A stretch of 64,000 nt of DNA, taken from assembly GCA_965199135.1 (NCBI GenBank), contig OZ240685.1, positions 1,860,001 through 1,924,000 of the forward strand, in the 5' to 3' direction. This document shows, one piece after another, positions 34,661 through 43,620 of this stretch. Numbering within the stretch: position 1 is the stretch's first letter; every line of letters begins with the position of its first letter. Below the pieces are notes generated by a model. That model did not search any database. It saw only the letters and a program-made list of their open reading frames with translations, and was not told the origin of the DNA. Origin of the DNA: EB88 sp965199135 (GTDB lineage Bacteria > Acidobacteriota > Terriglobia > Terriglobales > Acidobacteriaceae). Made by a program: the position numbers and the translations under genes.

Positions 34661-35104
34661 TCATTGCTTCACATAAACAACTTCGCCCGCGTATTGCGGC
34701 TGGCCTGCGGGCCACGAAATATCGACCCAAGCCTTGCCGTTCTCCACCAAGGTCATTCGACCTTCCCCCACTGGCTTGCCATCGCGAGCGACCTTGTAGA
34801 GAAGTACCGTCGGACCCTCGGCTTTGACACTCAAAGTGAGCCCACGAGTCGGCTTCGTTCTATGGATCTCCATTGGCACACCGTCCGTCTTGCCGTTGAC
34901 CACCTCGCCAAGAGATGGAATCTCCCACTTGATTTGCCCGTCTGGTTGCAGCGTAAACCTATAACCATCCGCAGCCTGATCCTTGATTCCTGGAGTGCTT
35001 CTGCCAGCATCGAGAAGCCAAGTCCCGTTCCAGGGATTCTCAGCGGGGGTCGTAGCGGGAACTAAGGAAGCGAGAACGAGAGTAGTTGCAAAGAGCATCT
35101 TCAT
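34661..35104 (-). CDS. Small secreted protein of unknown function
   Basis: 147 residues from ATG 35104, preceded by AAAGGGTG; the longer frame to 35137 has no such site. Signal peptide about 1-20 (FATTLVLASLVPATTPA). The mature part begins NPWNGTWLLDAGRS and has alternating beta-strand character, reminiscent of lipocalin-like domains. Not recognised more precisely. It follows the DUF885 gene on the same strand. Confidence 0.65.
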   Translation of the reverse strand: MKMLFATTLVLASLVPATTPAENPWNGTWLLDAGRSTPGIKDQAADGYRFTLQPDGQIKWEIPSLGEVVNGKTDGVPMEIHRTKPTRGLTLSVKAEGPTVLLYKVARDGKPVGEGRMTLVENGKAWVDISWPAGQPQYAGEVVYVKQ

Positions 35105-35200
35105 GTTGCACCCTTTATTTTTTGATGGCCATGCCAACGTTGTTTATGAATGCCAAATTCGCAAGCGACGAGCTGTCCATGAGTGACGACGCTCGTGAGC

Positions 35201-37039
35201 TCACCCGCGGTTGCCTGATTTTTCCCCGGCGGCTTGTTCGCTCTTGATCCAGTCGTTGATCCGAGTGTCCAGCATATCCATGGGCAAGCTGCCGGCATTG
35301 AGTATCTCGTCATGGAACTTGCGAATATCGAAGCGTGCGCCAAGCTGCTGCTGTGCTCGGGTACGCAACTCGCGGATCTTGAGTTGACCGATCTTGTAGC
35401 TGAGGCTTTGAGCAGGCAGCGCGATGTACCGATCGATCTCAGACTGGATGGTGGGTTCGTCGGCGGCGCCACTCTCGCGGAAGTAAGTGACCGCCTGGTC
35501 GCGGGTCCATCCGTCAGCGTGGATGCCGGTATCCACAACGAAGCGAACAGCCCTCAAGAGTTCGAGATTCAGTCTGCCGTAATCCGATGCGGGCTCCTGA
35601 AAGAATCCAATCTCTTTGCCGAGTGCCTCCGCATACACCGCCCAGCCCTCGATATAGGCGTTGTTGCGAATCTGTGACCGGAAGGCTGGCAGGCCTTTCA
35701 GATGCTGCTCGATGGTGACTTGCAGTTCATGTCCCGGAATACCTTCGTGATAAGCCTGTGTTTCATCGCTGATGAGTCTACGATGGGCGTAGTTGGAAGT
35801 AGCTACGACGACGCGTCCTGGAGTGGTTCCGTCTGCGTTCCCATCGACATGATGCGTGCCCATCTGGGGCTGAGATGCGGGTATCGCTTCGACGACCAGC
35901 TTTGTTCTCGGGTAGTCAAGAAAGAGCTCAGGCAGACGGGGCTCCATCTGGTTGACGTAATGCCTAAAATCTTCCACGATCTGGTCCGCTGACGTCGGGA
36001 TATACCTGGGATCGCTGTTCAGCGCAGCGCGAAAGCTTTTCAAATCGGTGTATCCCGCCTTATGAGCAAGGTCGGTGAGGAGTCCATTGATGCGAGCGAT
36101 CTCTCGAAGCCCGAGCGCATGAATCTCGGCCGGAGTCATGTTCGTCGTAGTTTGTTCGTGGATAGCGTTCTGGTATCGCCGAGCTCCATCTGGAAGGCTA
36201 TTCAAACCAATTGTGGTGCGCCCATGTGGCGCATAGTCGTTTGCAACAAAAGCAGCGAAGCGCTTGTATGCGGGCAAGACCTCATTGGTCGTCGCACTGA
36301 CGATCTCACTGGTGAGACGCTTCTGATCGGCCGCCGCAATCGACGCCGGAAACTTCGTCGTCGGCAAGAGAAATGGGTTTTCCGCAATGATTCCCTGGCA
36401 CTGCGCGGGAATCTGCTCAAGCAGCAAACGCACCGGCATCAACCCGTCACTTTCCCCCTGTTTCAACACCTCAATCGTCTGCTCGAACGCCATCGGAATC
36501 TCATGCAGTTGCGAGATGTATTTTTCATAATCCTTGACCGATTGGAACGGCAGCGACCGCGGGATATCCGCAAGATCTGTGTGGATGCCTCTAAATTGTG
36601 TGAGGGGCATCTCATAGTTCTTCAGCGAATAATCTGTCATCCGCTGATCCAGTTCACGAAGCATAAGCTCGTGGGAGATTCGATCCTGTTCGGGAAACCC
36701 GTCGGGCGAGATGGCGGCGAGCCGTGTCCGAAACCCACGGTCGATCGCGTTCTGTCGCGCGCTTGCGGCGAGAGAAAAGTCGCCGAGCAGCGACCTCTTC
36801 TCTCCAGAACTCGGGGTTGCGTCCGAAGCAGCCTGCTCTTTGAAAAGCTGATTCTGCATGTCGAGCCTGCTTTGCAGCGAAGATGCCTCCGACGGAGTTG
36901 CTCCGCTCGTCCTCTGGTCAACTGATGCGCTGGCAAGGGAGTTGCTACGCAGCAGAGCTGATGGAATCTGGTTTATTCGCACAACGGATGAAGATGTAGG
37001 GATCGGATACAGCAGCATGACCAACAACAGAGACATCAT
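35201..37039 (-). CDS. DUF885 family protein (putative metallopeptidase-like), secreted
   Basis: 612 residues with an N-terminal hydrophobic leader (1-12). The conserved C-terminal half contains YHEGIPGHELQ and EGWAVYAE, the His/Glu motifs that define DUF885 and suggest a zinc peptidase, though activity is unproven. A helical N-terminal half has QDRISHELMLRELDQR. It is near the end of the long minus-strand run that starts at 43067. Confidence 0.88.
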   Translation of the reverse strand: MMSLLLVMLLYPIPTSSSVVRINQIPSALLRSNSLASASVDQRTSGATPSEASSLQSRLDMQNQLFKEQAASDATPSSGEKRSLLGDFSLAASARQNAIDRGFRTRLAAISPDGFPEQDRISHELMLRELDQRMTDYSLKNYEMPLTQFRGIHTDLADIPRSLPFQSVKDYEKYISQLHEIPMAFEQTIEVLKQGESDGLMPVRLLLEQIPAQCQGIIAENPFLLPTTKFPASIAAADQKRLTSEIVSATTNEVLPAYKRFAAFVANDYAPHGRTTIGLNSLPDGARRYQNAIHEQTTTNMTPAEIHALGLREIARINGLLTDLAHKAGYTDLKSFRAALNSDPRYIPTSADQIVEDFRHYVNQMEPRLPELFLDYPRTKLVVEAIPASQPQMGTHHVDGNADGTTPGRVVVATSNYAHRRLISDETQAYHEGIPGHELQVTIEQHLKGLPAFRSQIRNNAYIEGWAVYAEALGKEIGFFQEPASDYGRLNLELLRAVRFVVDTGIHADGWTRDQAVTYFRESGAADEPTIQSEIDRYIALPAQSLSYKIGQLKIRELRTRAQQQLGARFDIRKFHDEILNAGSLPMDMLDTRINDWIKSEQAAGEKSGNRG

Positions 37040-37284
37040 TTACCTTTCGAGGCGGGGCTCAGGACAAGGGACTTTACGTGCTCGACGGTTCGACTCAGTG
37101 ACTCCCGAAATGTCCTCTTATAGATTTCAACAGTCTCGCGAAAATGATCTCCGAGCCAACGCGGAAGACTGAATCAACATTTTCGATCTGGTCGATATGG
37201 CTTCTCGGCTTCCTACATTCACGACCAGGTCAGCGTTCCTGCCCACGGCGACGAAAACCGAATTTATTTATGAAACATGTCTGG

Positions 37285-37476
37285 TTATTTGTCCGGGTTC
37301 TCCATTGGTACGATCTCTAAATTTATGGGCCCTGAGCAATCACATTTGGGGCAGATCATAACCCCTGTCGCAATGGCCGTATGGCTCAGATCTTCCGCCT
37401 TGACGACGTACCCGCACTGGGGGCAGCAGTGGACATGTTGCCAGTGTCTATTGCTTTCATTCGCGGTCTCAGCCAT
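37285..37476 (-). CDS. Small zinc-ribbon protein
   Basis: 63 residues from ATG 37476 (GGAGA upstream; a TTG precedes it by one codon). Two Cys knuckles, CCPQC (about 18-22) and CPKC (about 42-45), flank a short linker, giving a four-Cys zinc ribbon. It sits between the Old Yellow Enzyme and DUF885 genes on the same strand. Function is unknown. The overlapping plus-strand frame at 37277-37702 has no such pattern. Confidence 0.6.
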   Translation of the reverse strand: MAETANESNRHWQHVHCCPQCGYVVKAEDLSHTAIATGVMICPKCDCSGPINLEIVPMENPDK

Positions 37477-37573
37477 CAACTCTCCAAGAGCGGCTCAATG
37501 GGGAGACGTATATCCGCTCGTCTCAGTTCGCACTCTTCTATCCGCAGTTGCTCGTCCTGTGAAGATCATTCCA

Positions 37574-38662
37574 TCACAGGTGCTCGGTCAGCGTGGGATA
37601 GCTCGTGTAGCCTTCAGCGCCGCCTCCGTAGATAGTGGTCGGGTCCATTTCATTCAGCGTTGCACCCAGTTGCAGCCTCTTCGGAAGATCTGGGTTGGCT
37701 AGAAAGGCGCGGCCAAATGCAACAGCATCGGCATGACCAGACCGTACCGCTTCTTCGCCCCTGGGTCCGTCATATCCGCCGTTCACGACGTAGACACTTT
37801 TCCAAAGTTTTCTTAGGTGTGCCGATAAGGCGATACCCTCCTCGGCGCTCCCTTTGCTGTCTTGTGCTTGCTCCACGACGTGAAGATACCCAAGCCCATA
37901 ACCACTGAGCTTTTCCACCGCGACCGAAAAGGTTTCGTGCGGATTGGCGTCCATCATGTCGTTGAAGTCAACCGTCGGAGAGATCCGCACACCGACCTGC
38001 TTGCTGTCCCACACTTCGAGTACCTTTTCGACGGCTTCAGCAAGAAAGCGTACCCGGTTCTCCGCAGTGCCCCCGTATTCATCGGTGCGCTGATTTGTTC
38101 CTGTCCGGAGAAATTGATCGATCAGGTATCCATTCGCGGCATGAACCTCAACCCCGTCAAATCCGGCTGTCTTAGCGTTTTCAGCAGCGTGCCGGTAGTC
38201 GACTAAGGTCTCTCTGATCCCGCTTGTCGTCAATGCCACGGGCTCCGACACCCGTGCCGAGCCGGTGGCAATGTGTGTATAGGCATTGGCACGGATCGCG
38301 GATGGGGCCAGGGGCTGCACGCCGTTTGGCAACAAGGAAGTATGAGAGATGCGACCGACATGCCACAACTGAAGGAAAATCCGGCCTCCGCTTTTGTGGA
38401 CGGATTCAGTAATTTCAGACCACGCCTTCACCTGTGCGCGGGAATGTATTCCGGGAGTATTGCTATACCCCTTACCCATGGGTGAGATCTGGGTCGCCTC
38501 GGTCACGATGAGCCCGGCGGAAGCGCGTTGCGAGTAATACGTCGCTGCAAATTCGCTTGGAACGCCGTCCACATCTGCGCGCGTGCGCGCGAGGGGAGCC
38601 ATAAAGACACGATTTGCAAGCGTTAACGATCCGAGCTGAATGGGTTCAAAGATGTTAGCCAA
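37574..38662 (-). CDS. Old Yellow Enzyme-family alkene reductase
   Basis: 362 residues, FMN-dependent TIM barrel reducing activated C=C bonds or nitro compounds with NADPH. Family motifs: LANRVFMAPLARTRA at the N-terminus, GGRIFLQLWHVGRISH, FDGVEVHAANGYLIDQFLR, and the phosphate-binding AFGRAFLANPDLPKR near the end. Translation starts at TTG 38662 with AGGAG eight bases upstream. NemA-like. Fits the electrophile/oxidant theme of the cluster. Confidence 0.93.
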   Translation of the reverse strand: MANIFEPIQLGSLTLANRVFMAPLARTRADVDGVPSEFAATYYSQRASAGLIVTEATQISPMGKGYSNTPGIHSRAQVKAWSEITESVHKSGGRIFLQLWHVGRISHTSLLPNGVQPLAPSAIRANAYTHIATGSARVSEPVALTTSGIRETLVDYRHAAENAKTAGFDGVEVHAANGYLIDQFLRTGTNQRTDEYGGTAENRVRFLAEAVEKVLEVWDSKQVGVRISPTVDFNDMMDANPHETFSVAVEKLSGYGLGYLHVVEQAQDSKGSAEEGIALSAHLRKLWKSVYVVNGGYDGPRGEEAVRSGHADAVAFGRAFLANPDLPKRLQLGATLNEMDPTTIYGGGAEGYTSYPTLTEHL

Positions 38663-38769
38663 TTCTGTACTCCTGTGTCCTGCGACGTGGTGAGATGTTG
38701 CTCAGTTCCACATCTGAGAATGGGCTCACTGGTCCCGTATGCTTGCAACCAAGTGACCTCTTGTGTCTC

Positions 38770-38803
38770 GGTTCCTACGCCGGTGCGACGTGGCGTAGGA
38801 ACC
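38770..38803. terminator. Perfect 12-bp hairpin between the dienelactone hydrolase and Old Yellow Enzyme genes
   Basis: GGTTCCTACGCC/GGCGTAGGAACC with a 10-base loop. No T-run on either strand. It could separate the upstream and downstream parts of the minus-strand gene run. Confidence 0.4.
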
Positions 38804-38891
38804 TCTGTTGAATAGAATTCAGTTCCGCTTGATGACCCTCGCAGCCTGCTCGGCCACAGCGGCTACGATCGTCTGGACGAACAAGGCAACA

Positions 38892-39611
38892 TCAAGCGAA
38901 GATCTCCTCCAGGAAGTTCCCCAGCGCTTGGAAGGAGCGTCTGTCCGCCGATGCGCTATAGCGCATGGCGTCGGGGTGATCGCGCTTTTCGGCTTCCTTG
39001 TTGGTGAAACTGTGCACCACGCCACCATAGAGATGGAGCTGCCAGTCGACCTTGCCTGCATTCATTTCCTCAGCAAATGCTTGACGGATATCCGGCCCGA
39101 TCATCGGGTCATCACCACCGATGCAAACCAGCACTTTGCCCTTGATGTCCTTGGCGTCTCCAGGACGCTCTGTCGCCAAGCCGCTGTGAAAACCGGCTAC
39201 ACCCTTCACATCCGCCCCTCCGCGAGCTAATTCCAGCGCGACGGTGCCGCCGGAGCAATAACCTATGGCGGCGATTCTGGTTGGGTCAACTTCCGGCCGG
39301 GCAATCAGCGCTTTGAGGCCGGCTTCGGCATAGGCCCGGTTTATGAAGGGGTCCTTGAGCATTGGGCCGACAAACGCCATTGCCTCTTCTAGCGTGCTGG
39401 CGTTCTTGCCTTCGCCGTACAGATCGCTGGCGAGAGTCACATAGCCCAGTTCAGCCAGACGCTGTGCCTTTTCTTTGGCATGCGGGCTTAGGCCGTACGC
39501 CTCGGGGAATACCAGAACCGCTGGGCGCTTGCCCGTCTTGGTCTCATCGAAATACAAGACGCTTTCCATGTTCAGGCCGTTCGCTTCATACTTCAGTACT
39601 TCAGTGTGCAT
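38892..39611 (-). CDS. Dienelactone hydrolase family protein
   Basis: 239 residues from ATG 39611, preceded by AAGGAG. Alpha/beta hydrolase with the Cys-nucleophile triad of this family: C119 (GYCSGG), Asp in GGDDPM and His in GVVHSF, plus the conserved early Glu (E37). Dienelactone hydrolases open lactone rings in chloroaromatic degradation, but many relatives have other ester substrates. In the minus-strand redox cluster. Confidence 0.92.
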   Translation of the reverse strand: MHTEVLKYEANGLNMESVLYFDETKTGKRPAVLVFPEAYGLSPHAKEKAQRLAELGYVTLASDLYGEGKNASTLEEAMAFVGPMLKDPFINRAYAEAGLKALIARPEVDPTRIAAIGYCSGGTVALELARGGADVKGVAGFHSGLATERPGDAKDIKGKVLVCIGGDDPMIGPDIRQAFAEEMNAGKVDWQLHLYGGVVHSFTNKEAEKRDHPDAMRYSASADRRSFQALGNFLEEIFA

Positions 39612-39713
39612 GTTCTTCTCCTTGTTAGCGGCTGTTGACATTCGACCGAAGGACGCAAGGGACCGCTTCTCGCGTGACCCTTACGACCGGACCCGTACCC
39701 GGAAAACTCACCG

Positions 39714-40463
39714 TTACTCGGCGGTCGCGCGGGCCGCCTGCTTGATTACATCGATGACAACCTCGGGGAAAGTGACGGGGATGGCGTGAGAAGACTTCAG
39801 CTCAATCACAGTGGAGTTGGCACGATCGGCCTCAAACTTGAACTCCTCCTGGGGGATTACGGGATCGAGAAGGGGCCTGATCTGCCAGCTCGGTTTGCTC
39901 TTCCAGGCAGCCGAAGTTAGCCGCTCCTGCAGGGCCGCCAGCGCGATAGGCCGTTGGGTAGCGACCATCAGGGCAACCCGCTCAGCATCGACGTCGGCGG
40001 CAAGGAGGTAGCTGTATCTGTCCGCTTTCACGAGGATGTCCGTTCCGCTCGTTCCGTCCGGCAAGGTGTATGGAATGGGAACGACAGAAGAGGCGAAGTC
40101 GCCTCCTGGGAAGCGTTCGAGACAATCGTTTGCAGATTCACCATCTCCGGGCATCGGTGAGCCCGCGTAAATGAGGCCTTTGACTTTCGGGTCGTCTCCA
40201 CCCTGCGTGATGACAGCTCCACCATAGGCATGAGAGACGAGAAGCACTGGCCCCTCAATCGTGTCCAAGAGGCTGCGCAGGTAGGCGGTGTCATGTGCTA
40301 CGCCTCGCAAGGGGTTCGAGAAGACTTTGAACGGGTAGCCCTCGCGCTGAAGCCCTTGGATCACTCCATGAGTCCAGAGCGAAGAGTCTTCGACGGCCCC
40401 GTGCACAAGCACGATAGTAGGCTTTGGAAAATCGTTATCTGCGATTTGTTCTTGAGTGCCCAT
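39714..40463 (-). CDS. Alpha/beta hydrolase lacking the nucleophilic serine
   Basis: 249 residues, AAGGAGAA before the ATG. HG oxyanion motif near 21. At the nucleophile elbow the expected GHSYGG reads SHAYGG, with Ala at residue 79, confirmed in the codons (CAT GCC TAT). The late His (SSHAIPVTFPE) is kept. Either a non-catalytic relative or an enzyme using another mechanism. It lies between the dienelactone hydrolase and a peroxiredoxin-like gene on the same strand. Confidence 0.88.
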   Translation of the reverse strand: MGTQEQIADNDFPKPTIVLVHGAVEDSSLWTHGVIQGLQREGYPFKVFSNPLRGVAHDTAYLRSLLDTIEGPVLLVSHAYGGAVITQGGDDPKVKGLIYAGSPMPGDGESANDCLERFPGGDFASSVVPIPYTLPDGTSGTDILVKADRYSYLLAADVDAERVALMVATQRPIALAALQERLTSAAWKSKPSWQIRPLLDPVIPQEEFKFEADRANSTVIELKSSHAIPVTFPEVVIDVIKQAARATAE

Positions 40464-40526
40464 GATGAGTCGTTCTCCTTTGTGTTGATCGGTGCGATGT
40501 ACCTGCTCGGGAAAGTTGGTGGTGAA

Positions 40527-41123
40527 TCACTCCTGCTCGCGGATTGTCTGCGTATATGTCCTCCCGTATGGGTAGAACAGATCCTTGCGGCCCTCTTGCC
40601 ATGCTTGCTTCATTTCAGGCGTCGTGATGTCCCAATCCGTCCGGCACTTCTTGCTCACGGCTCGCAGATCCTGACGCAACTCCTCCATGGTCGGCCTTCC
40701 AAAGAACCAGTATCCGCAATAGATCTTGTGAATGATGAGTTCCGGCTCCAGAACAACAACATGGGGGATCATGGGATTGTGCAGGGGGTCTGTATATTCG
40801 GCGATGTCGAGGTCCTTCTGCACTACACGGCCTGCGTCCGATAGAAAGGGCCAGTGTGCGCCGACTCCGCTACGGTATTCGTTCGTCTCCGTGAGGGTAT
40901 CCGTGCTGATCGTCACGAGCCGGCAATAACCCACTTCCATTTCGCGGTACAGCTCCAGAAGACCTTCATTCTGGCGGCGGTCCTTTGGACAGAAGCCCCC
41001 GCGACTCAACACGAGGATCATCGGGTCCGAGCCTTGGAGTTCGGACAATTTCCGCCGAGTCGCGGTGTGGTCGGTCAGCTCGTAATCAGGAGACTTAGCT
41101 CCAGGCGTTATGTCGTTTCGCAT
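40527..41123 (-). CDS. Peroxiredoxin-like (AhpC/TSA fold) protein
   Basis: 198 residues. Thioredoxin-fold start GAKSPDYELTDHTATRRKLSEL, then LSRGGFCPKDRRQN with a Cys at the peroxidatic position; no second CxxC Cys. Another Cys occurs in KIYCGYW and in KKCRTDW. Probably a thiol peroxidase-like or redox-signalling protein. A DoxX-like membrane protein gene lies directly upstream. Confidence 0.8.
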   Translation of the reverse strand: MRNDITPGAKSPDYELTDHTATRRKLSELQGSDPMILVLSRGGFCPKDRRQNEGLLELYREMEVGYCRLVTISTDTLTETNEYRSGVGAHWPFLSDAGRVVQKDLDIAEYTDPLHNPMIPHVVVLEPELIIHKIYCGYWFFGRPTMEELRQDLRAVSKKCRTDWDITTPEMKQAWQEGRKDLFYPYGRTYTQTIREQE

Positions 41124-41282
41124 GTTCTTGAACCTTCTTCATTCACTCAGTTGCTGGTCATTGTGAACTGAACAGATTTTTGGGAGTAGCGAGGCCTAAA
41201 TCCCCGCTCTCACCCGCTGTCCTGTTTCTTCCGCGTCTCGGCCTGGCCGTCGTTTCTCGCCGAGACGTTGAGAAGGCGACTT

Positions 41283-41702
41283 CTAGGCCTTCTCAGCTCG
41301 AAGCTGTTTCCAAACGTCAAACGCAGTCAGCACTCCCAAGAGAAGGACCACGACGGGGACCACAGGCGGCTTGATACCGAAAGGAAGAACGTTTGGAGGT
41401 ACTGCCGGTTGTAGGTGTACGTAGATTGCAACGATCATCTGAATAAAGAGCACGAAACATGCAACCAGCAGGACCTGATCCTTGCTACGCACGGCTAGCG
41501 ATCTCCATAGCCATGGGAGTAAGAAGAGTAGGCCGACAATCATTTCAGTTACCTTGCCCGTCAAAATCGCCTCGTGGGGCAAATGGCTCTGTTGGATCTG
41601 AACGTCAAACCATCCAGAGATCGGCTGGAAGAACTTCAGGAATCCGAACATGAACATCCAAACTCCCAGCAGCAGCGTTAGAACCTTAAGGCGCCCAGAC
41701 AT
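41283..41702 (-). CDS. DoxX-like four-helix membrane protein
   Basis: 139 residues with hydrophobic segments about 7-25, 50-66, 76-98 and 110-128. Resembles DoxX-type small membrane proteins. GAGAGGA precedes its ATG. The neighbouring genes on both sides of this stretch encode peroxiredoxin-like proteins, suggesting a membrane-associated thiol/oxidant role; this is inference. Confidence 0.75.
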   Translation of the reverse strand: MSGRLKVLTLLLGVWMFMFGFLKFFQPISGWFDVQIQQSHLPHEAILTGKVTEMIVGLLFLLPWLWRSLAVRSKDQVLLVACFVLFIQMIVAIYVHLQPAVPPNVLPFGIKPPVVPVVVLLLGVLTAFDVWKQLRAEKA

Positions 41703-41819
41703 GTTCTATCCTCTCTTTCAACGTTTACGACTTCACCTCGCCTGTGCCCTGGGGTAGCCTTCGGTCCTGTCGCTCATCCAGGACTCTGTCGGGGGGAGCA
41801 CAGGGGCTGGAGCATCCCG

Positions 41820-42311
41820 CTATTTCTGCCAAGACGTGGACTTGACCAATATCCAAAAGATCAACAGATGTGAGACAAGGACTGCGGGAGCGTAAAACGT
41901 ATAGACATACCAAAAGGTCGCAAGGTTATAGGTCGGAACGTTCAACTGCAAAAGCCCTCGCACACCGTTTAGGAGGTCCACGAATCCCCAAGTATTGAAG
42001 ATCCAAACCAAAGGAATACCGACACGCCAGTTGCTACGTAGAGCAGCAATTGATAAAAGGCCCAACGCCGCAGTTATGAGATCCCCATAAGCAGCATTGT
42101 TCCGAAAATCCAAGGGAAGCCTTGGATCGACCATTCCCGTGACCAATAACGTCATCCCGACATACCGAAACGCATGCACGAAAATCAGCGGAGTGAGCGC
42201 AGAATTACGTGGCAGCTTTATGAGCGCCGGCCACACCCACCAAGCCACAACGAGGGCGGAAACGATAATGCTTGAAGCGAGTTCCAACCAGAAAATACTG
42301 ACATTATTCAT
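41820..42311 (-). CDS. Uncharacterised membrane protein
   Basis: 163 residues; five likely membrane helices (about 7-28, 38-60, 73-92, 96-116, 131-156). Not recognised. A good ribosome site (GGAGAT) and its place 78 bases after the peroxiredoxin-like gene support a real gene in the same transcript. Confidence 0.7.
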   Translation of the reverse strand: MNNVSIFWLELASSIIVSALVVAWWVWPALIKLPRNSALTPLIFVHAFRYVGMTLLVTGMVDPRLPLDFRNNAAYGDLITAALGLLSIAALRSNWRVGIPLVWIFNTWGFVDLLNGVRGLLQLNVPTYNLATFWYVYTFYAPAVLVSHLLIFWILVKSTSWQK

Positions 42312-42389
42312 GAGAAGTCATCTCCGCTAATTGATATGTACGCAAACCGCTGCGCCTGTTCGTTAACTGGGCCTTGTTCACAACGTGGA

Positions 42390-43067
42390 TTACCGGACAG
42401 GCGTAACCGGGTATGCCACCGTCTTTTCTTTTGCGATATCGAATGTTTCTGACGGCTCGGGTCGATAACGATAATCCGGATCTGCCTTTACATCGCGAAT
42501 GACGCCGTCTCCGTCAATGACGAAACGAGCTGGAATGGGTAGCTGCCAGCTACTCGCCTCGTTGATAGCCTGAATATCCAGCTGGAGTACGTTGCTGTAG
42601 ACATTCTTCAAGTCCTCAGGGAACGTGTAGACCAGGCCATAGGCCTTGGCGGTCTCGTTATCCACGTCTGCGAGTAGATTGAACTTGAACTTCCCGGCCA
42701 TCGCCTGCTTCCGAGTCCTGTCAAGGCTTTGCGGAGAAAGCACTACGAGTTCTATGCCAGCTTGCCGAAACTGGTCATACACTTCGTTGAGAGCCCGAAC
42801 CTCCGCTGAGCAAAATGGGCACCAGCTCCCGCGCGTGAAGTTCACGACAAGGGGGCCACGCTTGATCAGTTCCACGGACGATATGATCTCGTCGTGTTGG
42901 TTTTTCAGCGTGAACGCCGGCGCTTTCACGCCAGGCTTGAGGACCTGTTCGACCGCTCCGCTCCTGCGAAGGGATTCGATATGACCCTCCATGACAGCGG
43001 TCGCGCTTTCAGGAAGAATCTTCGCAAACTTTTCCCGCAGTTCGGTAAGCGTTTGTGCAAGTGACAT
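42390..43067 (-). CDS. Peroxiredoxin-like family protein (AhpC/TSA, CPFC type)
   Basis: 225 residues. An N-terminal helical extension (1-48) precedes the thioredoxin fold; NFTRGSWCPFC carries the active-site Cys pair (about 82-85). The fold is complete (LPIPARFVIDGDGVIRD). AAGGAG precedes the ATG. It is the first gene of the long minus-strand run (42390 down to 34661), and its upstream region holds the perfect GGCTATC palindrome at 43295. Confidence 0.88.
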   Translation of the reverse strand: MSLAQTLTELREKFAKILPESATAVMEGHIESLRRSGAVEQVLKPGVKAPAFTLKNQHDEIISSVELIKRGPLVVNFTRGSWCPFCSAEVRALNEVYDQFRQAGIELVVLSPQSLDRTRKQAMAGKFKFNLLADVDNETAKAYGLVYTFPEDLKNVYSNVLQLDIQAINEASSWQLPIPARFVIDGDGVIRDVKADPDYRYRPEPSETFDIAKEKTVAYPVTPVR

Positions 43068-43294
43068 AAGAGTCTCCTTCGTGACACTGTGGTCGTTCTC
43101 GACGCTCTTGATGAGTTACCTTCGATCGCACACAATCGCGGCGATCCGCTCCGCGACCCACCCGAACCGAGTGGCGTTGTGGAGCAAGCGGGCCTAGAGG
43201 TCAGACCGGACGCCCATAACCGTTGGTCGCCGGCAGGACACCTGTCGATTTGAGCACGGTCAATGCCATAAGTGGCACCGTTCGTTTTGCTAAC

Positions 43295-43317
43295 GGCTAT
43301 CAGAAATAACGATAGCC
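43295..43317. promoter_or_regulatory. Putative LysR-type operator, site 1
   Basis: GGCTATC-N9-GATAGCC, a perfect 7-bp inverted repeat 228 bases before the peroxiredoxin-like gene. Read on the minus strand its spacer is GTTATTTCT, close to the sites at 51500 and 58362. Apart from this the 553-base gap 43068-43620 shows no gene. Confidence 0.55.
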
Positions 43318-43620
43318 ACTGATGTTGATATGCCTGCTGTTGGATAGAGAAACGGAACCCGCGAGCTCAGGGGGGCCGCACAGTCTCGATTAGGCCAGAA
43401 TGCTGATGGGGAAACTAGCTAGACGAAGGTATGTACCCACACCATCGTATGCATCGAGTCGCGCCGGGTTGATTGGGAGGATGCGATTCGACAGATAATA
43501 TGATTCAAGCGTTGCGAGAGGATCGCGATGGGAGCGTATCAACACCGGTTGTATATGGCTGTGGGCTAGGGCATCCCTGTCGTTGTTGACCCAAATCCGC
43601 AGGATTTGCTTGAAGCTTTT

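Noticed and set aside
37277..37702. Plus-strand 141-codon frame opposite the zinc-ribbon gene
   Set aside because: It also runs into the end of the Old Yellow Enzyme gene and lacks any pattern, whereas the opposite strand has the four-Cys ribbon and a ribosome site.
38808..39230. Plus-strand frame of 140 codons opposite the dienelactone hydrolase
   Set aside because: It overlaps a gene with a complete catalytic triad and has no recognisable features of its own.
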